A DNA stretch of 64,000 nucleotides from Apoderus coryli (GCA_911728435.2 OU452198.1:3100001-3164000), one strand, 5' to 3'. Numbered from the stretch's first letter, positions 32,852-43,828 are shown. Notes: generated by a model not told the origin, from the sequence alone. A program made the numbers and translations.

Positions 32852-33444
32852 CAGGGTATTTGAATAAAAGGGTAAAAATTCAAATTGAAAAAAGTGTCAT
32901 AATACAAAAAATTTAAATGACAACCCCCCATTTTATATTTTTTTTATTTTTTTTGCATAAAAAATAAGGGCAAGTTTATGAAAGGATGTCTATCCCAAAA
33001 ATGATAGTTTTCAAAATATTGGCAATTTTACATTTTAATAAAATAATAATAAAATAAAATAATAAAAATAATAAACAAACTTAGATAGAATTCGTTAGTA
33101 TAATTTATACGCCCGCCATGTTTATTACTACTAATTAATGTCTACAATTTGTCATAGTTGTTGATTATTTTTGTCAAGTGTAATATTTATTTGCTATCTA
33201 AAACCATCATGGCCAAATAAATCAATTAAATTTCAAATTCATATCACTATTGTAATAGAAAAATGTAAAATTGCCAATATTTTGAAAACTATCAGTTTTT
33301 GGGATAGACATCCTTTCATAAACTTGCCCTTATTTTTGATGCAAAAAAAATAAAAAAATATAAAATGGGGCGTTGCCATTTAAAAATTTTGAATTTTGAC
33401 ACTCTTTTTAATTTGATTTTTTACCCTCTTTTTCAAATACCCTG
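32852..33444. mobile_element. MITE with ~180-bp terminal inverted repeats
   Basis: The element begins CAGGGTATTTGAATAAAAGG after TA (32850-32851) and ends CAAATACCCTG before TA (33445-33446). The inverted repeats extend inwards through AAATAAGGGCAAGTTTATGA and GGATGTCTATCCCAAAAA to TTGGCAATTTTACATTTT, roughly 190 bp each. The centre of about 220 bp has no coding motif. TA flanks point to Tc1/mariner-type mobilisation. Confidence 0.85.
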
Positions 33445-33875
33445 TATTAACATTTACTAAAAAAAATATACGTAGGCGGCTAAAGTAGGTCTATATCTCC
33501 TAGGATATTCTAACAAATTAAATTATTAAAGCTTCCATATAATAAAAAATTGTTATTATTCTTTATTCTGAAAACGTAATTTTTGACATAAAATTTCAAA
33601 TATTTCGAAAACGGCTGGCGATAGGTATAACATATTATGTATAAAATATGATTAGAATTACAAAGAGAATCCAAAAAAAATATAATTTACATAGGGTCGC
33701 ACTTGAAATAAGGAAGTTGACACCCATTTCCGGTATAACCGGAAGTGCTAGATTCCTGAAAACATTTTAGCCGAATTGGTCCCGTCGACCTAAGTACCAC
33801 ACCAGACTTTCACATTGTTCCACAGTGTATTTTCTCCGTAATCGATCGAATCCTTTCCCGGTGGGACGCCCGGTA

Positions 33876-34570
33876 TAGCGTGGCCCATCTATCGGTTGCT
33901 TTTTAAAGTATCTATTATTTCGGCTTTGACAGCTCGAATGACTTTGACAATGTGTCAAATATTTAGTAAAAGATTTGCGGTTTACGAAATGGTCCAGTTT
34001 ACGCTCGAAGAAAAATTGGAAATATTGAAAACTTACTTCCATAATGGTGAGTGTTCAACCGAAACTGCAAGAAAAATGCGCACACAATTCGGAAGAAATA
34101 AAGCGCCTTGCAGGCTGTTTGTGGATAAATTTGTGAAGCGTGTGCGTGAAAGTGGCTCGTTAATGGACAAAGCAACGCGTTTCCGGGTGCGCTCAATCGA
34201 AAATATTGCTGCTGTTGCCGAAAGTGTGAGTAACAATCCATCAACATCAACTAGACACCGTTCGCAGGAATTGAACATTTCTCGAACGTCCCTTCAAAGA
34301 ATTTTGCCGAAAGACCTCGGTTTGAACCCGTACAAAATTCAATTGGTGCAAGAGCTGAAGCCGCACGACCAATCAATGCGATTCGGTTTGCCCAATGGGC
34401 CGAAGAACGCTTGATGGAAGATGAGTCACCAACTCGGTTGTTATGTCAATAAGCAAAACTGCCGCATTTGGGGCTCAGGAAATCCACACGTAATCATGGA
34501 AAAGCCAATGCACCCACAACGAGTACGTTACAATCGAACTTTTGCGCGGTACCTTGGAAAATCGCGTAAT
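33876..34570 (+). pseudogene. Mariner transposase (DUF4817-like family), 3' truncated
   Basis: The coding start is ATG at 33989 (MVQFTLEEKLEIL), with an in-frame extension upstream that looks like leader sequence. About 140 residues of helix-turn-helix region follow (STSTRHRSQELNISRTSLQR, then PYKIQLVQELKPHDQSMRFG). After a frame loss at about 34395 the sequence resumes with GCYVNKQNCRIWGSGNPHVI and KPMHPQRVRYN, then leaves the transposase at about 34530. The whole catalytic second half is missing. It is a relative of the 6810-7873 gene at moderate divergence. The upstream GCGTGGCCCATCTATCGG beside TA may be the left inverted repeat. Confidence 0.85.
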
Positions 34571-35253
34571 ACAAATAATCCATGAGAATGAAGAACTAGT
34601 ACGGAATATGTTTCACATCAAGGCCTCTAAGCCCATAAACTCCTAGATCAAGAACAGCCAATATTCTATAAAAATCTATATTTGTAAACATGAGGAATTC
34701 CTTGGTTAGCAAAAAGAGAATACACGAACGTCAGTTTTCCATATTAACCTAATTACTCCGGCACCCCTTTTCTTTTATACCCATCAACAAAATTCCACTT
34801 TACCTAATTTCACTTGAAATATTTCTGAGGGTTTTAGAAATCGCATACGCACACACCACACTAAAACTGCTTGCTGACAAGTTCGCCAGCTAATAATAAC
34901 CCTCCAAACATCGTATTATACGTGAGTTGCGAAAGAGGGTTGAAATATTGCAGTTAATTCAAAGTTGTAAAGGACATACTGTTAAGTACGAATAATGACT
35001 TTCAATCTGAAAAAGTTCAGTTGTGGCAAATACGAGTTGGGGTAATAAAATAACGCGAGCTCCATGACTCCTGTGTCTGCAAGAAGAAAATTAGAGGATG
35101 AAAAGGTACCACACGTGACGTGCCCATTTTGAAAATGCTGTAAACTTTTATTCCTTCCCATATTTATGCGGGCTACAAAAATACAAACGTTTTGCATTTT
35201 TTAAAAAATTATTCTTGAACCCCTTTCTCTTCTCTTTCATTTTAAAATATTTT
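34571..35253. other. No gene recognised
   Basis: Mixed-composition DNA between the mariner fragment and the recombinase element; no coding motif. Confidence 0.45.
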
Positions 35254-35254
35254 C

Positions 35255-35391
35255 CCTAGGGTCTTGATAATACCGAGATATTTTTGTCATAGAGAATGCC
35301 GAAAGCGTGTTGCTTAATAATAGCCCAAGGCCGCAGGCCGAGGGCTATTATCCTTGAGCAACTTGAATTGAGTATTTATCAAGGCCCGAGG
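35255..35391. repeat. 3'-terminal foldback of copy B
   Basis: Nested inverted repeats: outer CCTAGGGTCTTGATAATAC with GTATTTATCAAGGCCCGAGG, inner GTTGC with GCAAC, and ATAATAGCCC..GGCC with GGCC..GGGCTATTAT, closing on the GC-rich tip CCGCAGG. A single strand of this region would fold into a long, mostly continuous hairpin. Copy A keeps half of the same structure. Confidence 0.8.
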
Positions 35392-35474
35392 AGTATTCGA
35401 TAAGATAATTTTTTACTTTGTAGATATCAAAAATTTGATTGTCAATCTGACGTTTAATAATGATTCTAGCCAAA

Positions 35475-35894
35475 TCACTTGAAGTCAAATTTGATGAACT
35501 GCATTTTCGTTTGTTTGGATCCTGCTGTAATCTTTTACGTTTTGCATTTCTTGCATTTTTGAATACCACACTGGTAAACGGGTCGAATACAATTTTGAAG
35601 TCATTGAAGTATTTTTCCTGGAGTAGCCTACTCGTAGTATTCCAAATTGTTTTTACAGTTGCTTCTTTATATTCAGTTCCGTCAGCTTTTCTCATATTTA
35701 CCGCATAATCTTTCAATATATTAGCTAAATTATGCAAACTAGTTTCAGCATTCAATTCGTATTCTCTGGTCGCACAAAACTCGAGAAAATTTTTCCATAC
35801 ATATTTTTTTGATTTTATTGTATTTTTTGGTATATTATTAGATATAATATCATTGAATTGCATCGTTAGATGCAATACCAAATCTTCGCGACAT
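35475..35894 (-). pseudogene. Truncated tyrosine recombinase gene (copy B)
   Basis: The N-terminal half only. The equivalent start codon is at 35894-35892. A one-base insertion at about 35866 breaks the frame, after which the reading continues through KYVWKNFLEFCATREYELN and TVKTIWNTTSRLLQEKYFND to SSSNLTSSDLARII, where the internal deletion joins it to the 3' UTR. None of the catalytic residues is encoded. What remains corresponds to the SAM-like core-binding domain of tyrosine recombinases. Confidence 0.8.
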
Positions 35895-36069
35895 TTTTAA
35901 ACCAGTTGTCAGTTTGACGTTTAATTAATTTTTAATAAAAAAAAACACCAAACTGAAAACACCACATGTAGGGTACTATCGCTGTAATCCAGAGGTGATT
36001 GGATGAAATTTGACACATGACTTAAAATTAAGTAATTTGATTGGTTACTATATTTAGTGAAAAATTATC

Positions 36070-37172
36070 AAGATCATACCAGTTCGGCATTATATTTCAT
36101 ATTTTAAAAGGAACAAACAGTGTATTATTTCAGTTTGACAAAATTTTATTATGAATTTCATCCAGATCTCCATAACTTTCAAAATGTTTAGATGTACTGC
36201 CTCTCTTCCGTAGTTGTTACGCTAGATCTTTGCCAAATATAATTAATAAGTACTTACCTTAAAGAGAAACGGTTGGGGCTAATCAATCGAATACTAGGGT
36301 CACATCTTAAAGATTGCCTGGCATCATTTGTCTCTGTCTTAGTCTCGGATACTAGCGCAGGGCGATCCGCACCGACACATCAATCCACTAGCAACCAGTA
36401 ACACTCCTCCCTCCTCCTATAGTAGAGACAGGAAGTGATCTTCTCGGTGACTGTCTGTATCGAGTATGAACTCCTGGGACCTTTGACCAATGTCCCAAGT
36501 ATATCTAGGAAACCAAGGATACAAATATCCGCACTCCCCATTTTTGAGTCTGGAGACAACCATGATTTCTTGGATTTTCTATCTGAATTATCCGATCCTC
36601 GTTGCGTTATACAGTTAAGAATATAAAAAATAGTCCTGTCTACAATAAATGAATAAAAATATGCAAATTATGCCACGAACGACCTACCGCAAAAACTTGC
36701 GAAACAATAATCATAACTGTATACTTAATCCTGTTTTAAGGATTGCGTGTTCGCTCCTGTATAATATATGTTCGTACATTTTACATATATTCGGAAATGA
36801 CTCTATTCCGTAGTCGTTTTGTCGCATATAACAACTTCAAAATACACTTAAAAAACAAATTCGTTCCAACTTCATTATTTACACGAGTATTTCGAAGTAC
36901 AAGGCGCCCACGAAGAACGCCCCCACCGCAAGAGAAAAAGTAAAGTATAGTTTCGGTAACTTGAAATCAGCAATCATAAGGTTGGTATCACAAAATATCA
37001 TATGCGATTTATTAACCTCTGGTCAGATTAAGGTGCCTGCGACATGCTGTGCTTCCCTATCTTGAAATTTATCTCATGTTACAGCTTCCTATTCAGTTGC
37101 GAAACTTTGAAGATCCCCATTAACTTAGTGATTGTTATCAGGCTAGTTCCCGCCACTTCTCAGTAGTAATAC
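36070..37172. other. No gene recognised between the two recombinase elements
   Basis: A 1.1-kb spacer, GC-richer at about 36290-36620. Short open frames here have no recognised motif. I saw no repeat partner elsewhere in the window, so this may be single-copy DNA. Confidence 0.4.
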
Positions 37173-37173
37173 C

Positions 37174-37291
37174 CCTAGGGTCTTGATAATACCGAGATAA
37201 TTTTGTCATAGAGAATGTCGAAAGCGTGTTGCTGCAACTCGCTTGAACGATTCTCTATGACAAAATTTTGAGTATTTATCAAGGCCCGAGG
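37174..37291. repeat. 3'-terminal foldback of copy C
   Basis: CCTAGGGTCTTGATAATAC pairs with GTATTTATCAAGGCCCGAGG, and AATTTTGTCATAGAGAAT pairs exactly with ATTCTCTATGACAAAATT. The two arms of about 57 bases meet at TGTTGC/GCAACT. The tip differs from that of copy B, in which the ATAATAGCCC arms are present and the second ATTCTCTATGAC arm is not, so the structure has been rearranged between copies. Confidence 0.85.
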
Positions 37292-37406
37292 AGTATTCGA
37301 TAAGATAATTTTTTACTTTGTAGATATCAAAAATTTGATTGTCAATCTGACGTTTAATAATTTTCAATACAAAATGTATTAGTTTTAATCAAACAAATAT
37401 TATTTA

Positions 37407-38569
37407 TTATAAAACTGCAGTTGTAAAAGTACAATTGGTAAACGTTAAATTGGAAGAAGAGTTTGCTGAAGTTGGCGGATTGTTAATTTCCACTGTTGAA
37501 GAAATTCCTCGCATGGTGTTGATTATTTCACCATGGCGTTCTTGGTTAATATTTAAGTACGGTTTAATTGAATTAGAGCTGCTATGTCCTGTTATTTTTA
37601 TTAATTGCTGGTCAGGAATTCCTTTATTTGCCAAATGGCTAACTGCAGTTGATCTGTTCGAATGATTGGATATCTTTTTACACTTAGTGTCCAAACCAAT
37701 AGCTTGCCCGGATGATTTGGTCCACATATTAACTGTGTTCTTGCCTACCGGTATATTGTCAAACCATGTGTCACTTTCGGATTTCCAGAAACGATTTGGT
37801 CTCAAGAATAGGCGACTGGAAGTAATATTTTTCCCCCTTTTGGACAATAATTTATGGAATAACCGAACAGGGCATGCACTTTCGTTTGCAATATTTGGAA
37901 CAAGCCACTTACTATTTGTACAACTTTTCGATCCTCCTTGGCATGTTTTACTGAATATTGGATTGTATTCAATTCTGTTGGTTGGCGTTCCATCATTAGT
38001 TTTCTCAATCGTGAAATAATCTATAAGGCAATCAGCTGGCTCACCACCTCGCCAAGCTAACTCAACAGCTACAATATGGTAAAAAAAATGTTGTAAACCT
38101 TCTGGTGTACATTCATCCCATAATCCAATGATTCTAGCCAAATCACTTGAACTCAAATTTGATGAACTGCATTTTCGTTTGTTTGGATCCTGCTGTAATC
38201 TTTTACGTTTTGCATTTTTTGCATCTCGCGCATTTTTGAATATCACACTGGTAAACGGGTCGAATACAATTTTGAAGTCATTGAAGTATTTTTCCTGGAG
38301 TAGCCTACTCGTAGTATTCCAAATTGTTTTTACAGTTGCTTCTTTATATTCAGTTCCGTCAGATTTTCTCATATTTACCGCATAATCTTTCAATATATTA
38401 GCCAAATTATGCAAACTCGCTTCAGCATTCAGTTCGTATTCTCTGGTCGCACAAAACTCGAGAAATATTTGCCATACATATTTTTTTGATTTGATTGTAT
38501 TTTTGGTATATTATTAGATATAATATCATTAATTGCATCATTAGATGCAATACCAAATCTTCGCGACAT
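37407..38569 (-). pseudogene. Tyrosine recombinase of a Crypton-like element, one frameshift
   Basis: The start ATG is at 38569-38567 and the stop at 37409-37407, giving about 387 residues once a one-base loss in a T run (about 38500-38505) is allowed for; copy B has the extra T. After the shift 335+ residues are open. The N-terminal part is a SAM-like DNA-binding domain. Numbering from the leucine at 38414, the catalytic set is complete: R122 in LAWRGGEP, H251-x-x-R254 in SNHSNRSTA, H277 in ITGHSSS and the nucleophile Y286 in IKPYLNI. The protein would join element and target through a 3'-phosphotyrosine. The overall pattern suits the Crypton/DUF3504 group; another YR-bearing element type is possible but lacks support, as no RT is nearby. 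Complete active site and slight decay suggest recent activity. Confidence 0.85.
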
Positions 38570-38743
38570 TTTTAAACCAGTTGTCAGTTGGACGTTTAAT
38601 TAATTTTTAATAAAAAAAACACCAAACTGAAAACACCACATGTAGGGTATTATCGCTGTAATCCAGAGGGGATTGGATGAAATTTGACACATGACTTGAA
38701 ATTAAGTAATTTTATTGGTTACTATATTTAGTAAAAAATTATC

Positions 38744-39817
38744 TGTAAAATCTGCATTCGTCAGTTTCTTCTACACCCGAATCTTGCCAGCATAAGCTTT
38801 CTCAGCGACAATGTCCCATAAGAACCTCGGATCTTGTTGAAATCCAAATAGGTTTATGCTCTTCTAGATACTAAGCAATATCTGGATGTTTCTTAAGCAA
38901 AGAAAGTTGTAGGTGTTTTTGCCTGAACCACAGATTGGTTTAGGCTCTAGAATGGAAGTTGCCCTTAGCAAAAGCAAAACAGTAGGCCATGTTTACACAA
39001 TAATATTCATCGCATTCAGCCGTTTGGCATTTTCATAAATAATGATTTTAGGTTAGTAAACTACAGTATAAGTCTTCGAGCCTGAAATGACAATCCAGAG
39101 CGACGTTTGGAAGAATCCAATTTCAACGAGAACTCTTCATCAAAAATAAAAATTGGCTAAACTTCTGCTAACTGACTGACTTCCCGATTTTTGTTTATTT
39201 TGGATGTGATCGTTTAAATACATAGAATGACTAAAGGAGTTTATGTAGAATAGGCAAACGTGGGCACATCGACAATTTCATCCATTCCATTTCTTCAGAA
39301 TATCTTAGTGGCCATCAGTGCACCAATCTTTTAGAGAAATAAGGTTGCGGTCAGCCTCGATCTTTCCGAAGCTGAAACAACCCTTTTAAGTGGAGTGTTT
39401 TTTGAAGCTGGAATAAATATGTTTCCAGTTAAAGCCAACTGTAAATTATTTTCTCGGACACTCTGTAGAGAGCAATAGAGCAAAATAACGCGACAAGAGA
39501 GAGAGAGAGAGAAACTTTATCGTGTAAAGAGCATAAAGTCAGTTACCAAGTAGGTCAAATGTTACTTTATAACGTAATTTTATGATATTATTACCTACAA
39601 ACTGTCTAAGGTATTACTAGGTTATTTCTCGACTTGTTATAGTAAGTTATTATTATAATATAATTTTTAAACGAATGCGGGTATGTCACCGATTACAGCC
39701 GATTTGGTTTTTGGTAAAGAACGGTCGATAAATATGCAGTTAGCAGGGCCGTAATATATTTTTTTTGAGATTTTAGACAGAAAGCGCGTGTAAGGTTTAG
39801 TATCAGTTAGCCTTAGA
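38744..39817. other. No gene recognised; (GA)n run
   Basis: Mixed sequence with a (GA)n microsatellite at about 39496-39513. No coding motif. Confidence 0.45.
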
Positions 39818-39878
39818 ATGTTGCTCTGAAGAAGTTGACAGGATGCTCAGCGAAATGTTAGCTAGTATAAATTTGACG
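39818..39878 (+). ncRNA. Hammerhead-like ribozyme core
   Basis: CTGAAGA (39826-39832), a stem II region AGTTGACAGGATGCTCAGC with weak pairing, GAAAT in place of GAAAC, GTTAGCTA, then the cleavage triplet GTA (39865-39867) and TAAATTTG. The same module as 20400-20600. Core bases are mostly kept, but stem I next to the core does not pair well, so activity is uncertain. Confidence 0.45.
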
Positions 39879-41059
39879 CAGAATTTATCTAGCATTGTTT
39901 CTAGTTGGTGTTCTTTCATAAAATAACTAAACCCTCCTTCCTTTTTTAATTTGTTTGTCAACGACCTCAATCAAGAACTGCAAAAGGCATACACCACAGC
40001 AGTAGCATCGCACGAACGTCATATACCAACTGGTTCAGCCCGCAGAAGTGCCACGTGATAAAAACTTTAAGATAAGATGGTCCGTGCTACAATTCGGTAT
40101 TCCGACTGGCCTTTTGAAGGTGAACCTTAATCAGTCGTGGAATACACGGCGCAACCTTAGCTCCCAGTCGGCTAACGATGGCCTGTTGAGGCCTTTTATG
40201 AAAAAAGTGATCAGATCTCCAAAATCTGTTTATGATGATCACATCAAATTCATGGTATCGTCACCGATTAGTTAGTTTCAAAGCCAGGAGAGCTGCGAAA
40301 GGCTCTAAATTATTGTCCCGACATCGTCCTGCTAGAATAAATGTTCTTGAAAATTATGGAGAATATGATGGGCGGATGTCCTATTTGCGGATGAGTTTTG
40401 CCTTATACTAGTGTCTTTAAGGCAAAACAAAATGTAAACTGAATGCAAAAGATTTAATGATGGGTCGGTTATGGCATGGGAAGAGGTTTTAATGAATAAA
40501 ACCATTTACATCCCTTTCTACGCCATATCTCCAAGCTCATCTTAACTTGATGTAGTTAGAAAGCATTGTTTCATAGATGATCTTAGCAACGCTTTTTGTC
40601 TGTGTCCAAACTAAAGCCAAAATAATATTGATACAAAGCACTAAATTTTTGATTTGCCTCAAGTGTTGTTCCTCAGTTGGTTGTTTTGCATGTGATTCCT
40701 TTTCCACGCTTGCTCACCTCTCTTTCAACATTTTTACTGCCGTCAAATATTCTTGGTCTTGATAGAACCTGCTCACGAAAAGCCTTCTGCAGCATCCTGA
40801 ACGTTTTAGATGCAGGAATTTCATTCCGCAAATAAACTATACAATTTCTTCCCCTTTCTTATCCCATAGTCAAAAAAAAACGGCGTGCGAAATTTTACAT
40901 AAACGTCAAAGACATTACTGCCAACTGAACCAAAGAAATATGTGTCAAAATCGATTCAATTTAAAAACCTCGGGTGTCCCACAAAAAACTTGCATTTTAG
41001 ATTTGCTATAAAAATAAAAGACGTGTGTGATAGTTTTCAATTATTGATTTTTTATTGAA
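39879..41059. other. No gene recognised
   Basis: A short stretch at about 39950-39985 reads LFVNDLNQELQ on the plus strand, like the end of an RT PQG-LFVNDL motif, so a tiny RT scrap is possible. The region 40020-40330 is GC-richer with an open frame (40048-40275) of unknown meaning. Confidence 0.4.
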
Positions 41060-41300
41060 TAGCCCCAACATTGCGGTTTAATAGTGGAAGACAATTTCAT
41101 TCATATTGCTGCTCCGGCTGACTTTGCAGTAGCCCATTCTGTCGACCCAATTTTTCATGATATTTTCGATGGTGTGGCCCTCAATGGCTGCAATGGCGAC
41201 TTCATCTCGTGCTTTAGGTGGTCAATCGTCTCTTTAGGTTGGCGTAGCACTTATCCTTGACAGTTCCCCACAAAAATAGTCCAACGGGGTCAAGTTTTTT
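41060..41300 (-). pseudogene. Mariner transposase fragment, C-terminal end
   Basis: Minus-strand reading gives the LTPLDYF region that includes the third catalytic aspartate motif, then (in shifting frames) VKDKCYAN, ETIDHLK, WVDRMGYCKVSR and a stop after MNEIVFHY-like sequence. These are the last 80 residues of the DUF4817-like transposase family seen at 6810-7873 (compare NWTDRVGYCMASR and LNEIICHY). The upstream part is absent. Confidence 0.75.
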
Positions 41301-41482
41301 CTTAAATCACAGACTAATTGTATATTTAAATGAAACAGCGATGGCATTCGTCTGTCGTACAATAAAAACTAACAACAAATAGTTTCGCTTCAAACACGTC
41401 CCATCAAGCACTGTAGGACACGAGTATTCCTCCTCCCGTCCAAAGACCCCTGATATCTGCTACTGTCGCCACTAGCAGCCTC

Positions 41483-41737
41483 TTATTGGGTAATATCGTA
41501 ACATCGTCCGAAGACGTTGGCTGGACTGGAGAATATTAAGTTTCGCACATTATTTACTATATCGTAACCCTCAATCAAATGTTTGGCCAGTTTACGAATT
41601 GGCTTTCCAGTATTATACAAATCGTAGAGGTAGAGTCCCATGGTCCCTTCAATGCATTCTTTTCTCAACATCAGGCTGAAGCTTGGGGATAAGTGCTTCC
41701 ATACGTCGGATACTCTCCATTCCATCCACATATGCAT
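41483..41737 (-). other. Unidentified 84-residue open frame
   Basis: An ATG-initiated frame on the minus strand (MHMWMEWRVSDVWKHL, ending GRCYDITQ) with a plausible residue mix and GC content above its surroundings. I recognise no family. It has no visible repeat partner or neighbouring motif. It may be an exon, part of an unrecognised element, or chance. Confidence 0.2.
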
Positions 41738-41759
41738 GTTTATTCGTTAACAGTATTTT

Positions 41760-42746
41760 TCTACTGTACGATTCTAAGGGTGTCACTACTAATCTTTTTC
41801 CTATACCTCCTAAAATAAATAAATGAAGGAATAATGTAGGAAACAGTCCTCCTCACATAAATACTTGAAAGTTATTACTCTACAGCAAAAGCTACATTAC
41901 CGGTGTGTGCTCTAGAGAATGCCAGACTACTTTGGCAAAATGGAATGGTTAATATTCACATATCTACAATTGGCTAGAGCTTAACTATTAAAATTTCACA
42001 AGGATGCATCATAGTGTATGTTGTATAATATATAAACAGCCTATTACCTTTTATTGAACATGTAGACCTCTTTGTTGTGTCTACGAATGTACGAGGGTCA
42101 TTCATAACAGAATACCCCAATACTTATGCACTTGTCATCAGACACTTATTTTAATCTTAATCTTAAACAACTGATAAAAAAACTGCAAAATCATCGAATT
42201 TTGGACATCCCTCAGCAGATACAACATTTAAATGTTGGCGTTGCAACCCTTGTATATTATTACATTCTCATTATTTAATTAAAATAATGTTTCGCATATT
42301 ATTGCACACTAGCGTGCAACATGAGAAAGATAGACTCTATATATTATTATATCTATAGAGAAATTAGAGAAAAGAGCACTCAAACACACAAACGTATGCT
42401 GAACAACGAACGAGTTCACGGACCTTGACAGCACGGAAAATGTATACACAGTAGAAAGTGGTGTTCATTAAGCCAATTATTAGTTTTGAAGTAGCTAACT
42501 TCAAATTAATTAAATAACTTAGATTAGGATAACGTATACGCTATGCCGCTTTGTGTTTTGTTAAAGGTATATATATTGTTATATTAAGTACATTATGTTG
42601 CTAGAGTATAGCTCTAAGTATATGGTAGCGAATTGTGTTGACGATGCAAATCCAGCAATTTCATTATTAGTTGTTTTTTTTTTATTTTAGTCACAAAACT
42701 TCCACCTACAACTAAACTGCTAGAAACAAAACATTCTAATTAACAA
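41760..42746. other. No gene recognised
   Basis: AT-rich interval with no supported gene; TACGAGGGTCATTCAT at about 42089 recalls a mariner end but was not paired. Confidence 0.4.
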
Positions 42747-43046
42747 GATACAGCACTACGGAATTCGGGGGGTTCCACTGGGATGGTTTAAGTCGTACCT
42801 TAGCAACAGAAGTCAGTGTGTGAGGGTCAATGCGGCTGTGTCTTCGTGCAGGCCGATGGATTCTGGAGTTCCACAGGGTTCGGTGTTGGGTCCTATTTTT
42901 TTTCTGCTATTTATCAACGACATTACGTGCCTAGACATCAGCGGTAAAGTATGTCTCTTTGCTGATGATACTAGTTTCACTTGGTGCGGCCCGGATAGTG
43001 TGGCTCTTCATAGTACCATATCCAAAGACTTAATTAATTTACTTTA
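42747..43046 (+). pseudogene. Jockey/CR1-like reverse transcriptase fragment
   Basis: About 98 codons in one frame, cut off at both ends. It contains YGIRGVPLGWFKSYLSNRSQ, SGVPQGSVLGPIFFLLFIND and the catalytic FADD in VCLFADDTSFTW. This is the RT palm only. It stops in AT-rich DNA right after KDLINL. No 3' UTR or tail, so this is a remnant of a larger deleted copy. Confidence 0.85.
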
Positions 43047-43189
43047 AGTATCTTAATTGATTTATGTATTTATTTGACGATGTACCTGTATGTATTAATT
43101 ATTATTCTTATGTTTTATATGTTTTGTTTGTTGATCTACAAATTATTTTGAATTTTTTGACAAATATATATTTTATTTTGTCCGGATCT

Positions 43190-43805
43190 ATGGAAGTTGT
43201 TCCAGTCTTTAAATCCGGCGAAAAGTCTCATGTTGATAATTACCGTCTAATTTCTCTATTGTGCAATTTTTCTAAATTATTTGAATCAATTTTATATGAT
43301 ATACAGCTGTAAGACGTCAGATTTCACCTAACCAGCATGGTTTTATGTGTGGCAGCTCCACTGTCACCAATCTGTCAGTTATTGCCCACTGTATATCTGA
43401 AATTCTTGACCACGGCGGTCAACTGGATGTAATCTATACTGATTTCACCAAAGCGTTCGATAGTGTAGACCATATGGCATATTGCTGAGTAAACTACATA
43501 CGTATAATGGATTTCCTTCCGGCTTGATATCTTTATGCAACTCATACTTGCATGATCGGAAGCAATATGTCTTTTACAACGGCTTTAAATCTTGCATTTA
43601 CTCGACCACGTCAGGAGTACCCCAGGGTTCTAACTTAGGTCCATTGTTTTTCCTTCTTTTCATCAATGACCTGGACCCGTGTTTACTTCAGCGTAGTCTA
43701 TAAATCAGTATTCATAAGTTTATTTAAGCATTTAATTTTCTAGTTTGTAATATTGTCCTTTAAATGGGAAACTGTTGGGCAATAAACGCTTTATTTATTT
43801 ATTTA
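43190..43805 (+). pseudogene. Jockey-like reverse transcriptase with internal deletion and 3' tail
   Basis: Across several frames: a damaged NYRLISLLCNFSKLFESI block (about 43240-43290), QHGFMCGSSTVTNLSV, YTDFTKAFDSVDH (first catalytic region), then RKQYVFYNGFKSCIYSTTSG and VPQGSNLGPLFFLLFINDLD to a stop at about 43702. The catalytic YADD and the whole C-terminal part are deleted: the 3' UTR follows directly, with AATAAACG and a TTTA-repeat tail ending at about 43805. The right border abuts the MADF fragment. Confidence 0.85.
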
Positions 43806-43828
43806 TTTTTTACATTACAGCAACCTCT

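Larger units (their letters stand above)
32354..33873. mobile_element. Inverted-repeat transposon with 164-bp ends, host of nested insertions
   Basis: The left repeat 32354-32517 (CCGGGTGTCCCACCGGGAAG onward) matches the reverse complement of 33710-33873, with TA at 32352-32353 and 33874-33875. Both arms include CACTTCCGGTTATACCGGAAA, itself a small palindrome. The original element carries no transposase. Inside it lie a Penelope-like insertion (32515-32849) and a second MITE (32852-33444). A mariner fragment begins immediately to the right. Confidence 0.85.
35254..36069 (-). mobile_element. Crypton-like element copy B, internal-deletion derivative
   Basis: Both ends match copy C: ...AGTRAAAAATTATC at the right (sense 5') end and CCCTAGGG at the left (sense 3') end. 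Relative to copy C it lacks about 750 bp between GTTTAATAAT (35460 side) and GATTCTAGCC, with AAT shared at the junction, which removes the catalytic half of the recombinase gene. Elsewhere the two copies are nearly identical. It retains both termini and a larger 3' foldback (35255-35391), so it looks like a non-autonomous derivative. Confidence 0.85.
37173..38743 (-). mobile_element. Crypton-like tyrosine-recombinase element copy C, near full length
   Basis: A 1571-bp element with one gene. Its ends are defined by where copy B stops matching: ATTATC at 38743 (sense 5' end) and CCCTAGGG at 37173-37180 (sense 3' end). No reverse transcriptase, no terminal inverted repeats across the whole element and no obvious target duplication are seen, all as expected of Cryptons, which move by recombination through a circular DNA. 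A 118-bp foldback lies at the 3' end. Copies A and B are deletion derivatives. Confidence 0.8.

Noticed and set aside
37435..38385. Plus-strand open frames within the recombinase element
   Set aside because: They lie antisense to a well-supported tyrosine recombinase gene and carry no motif of their own.
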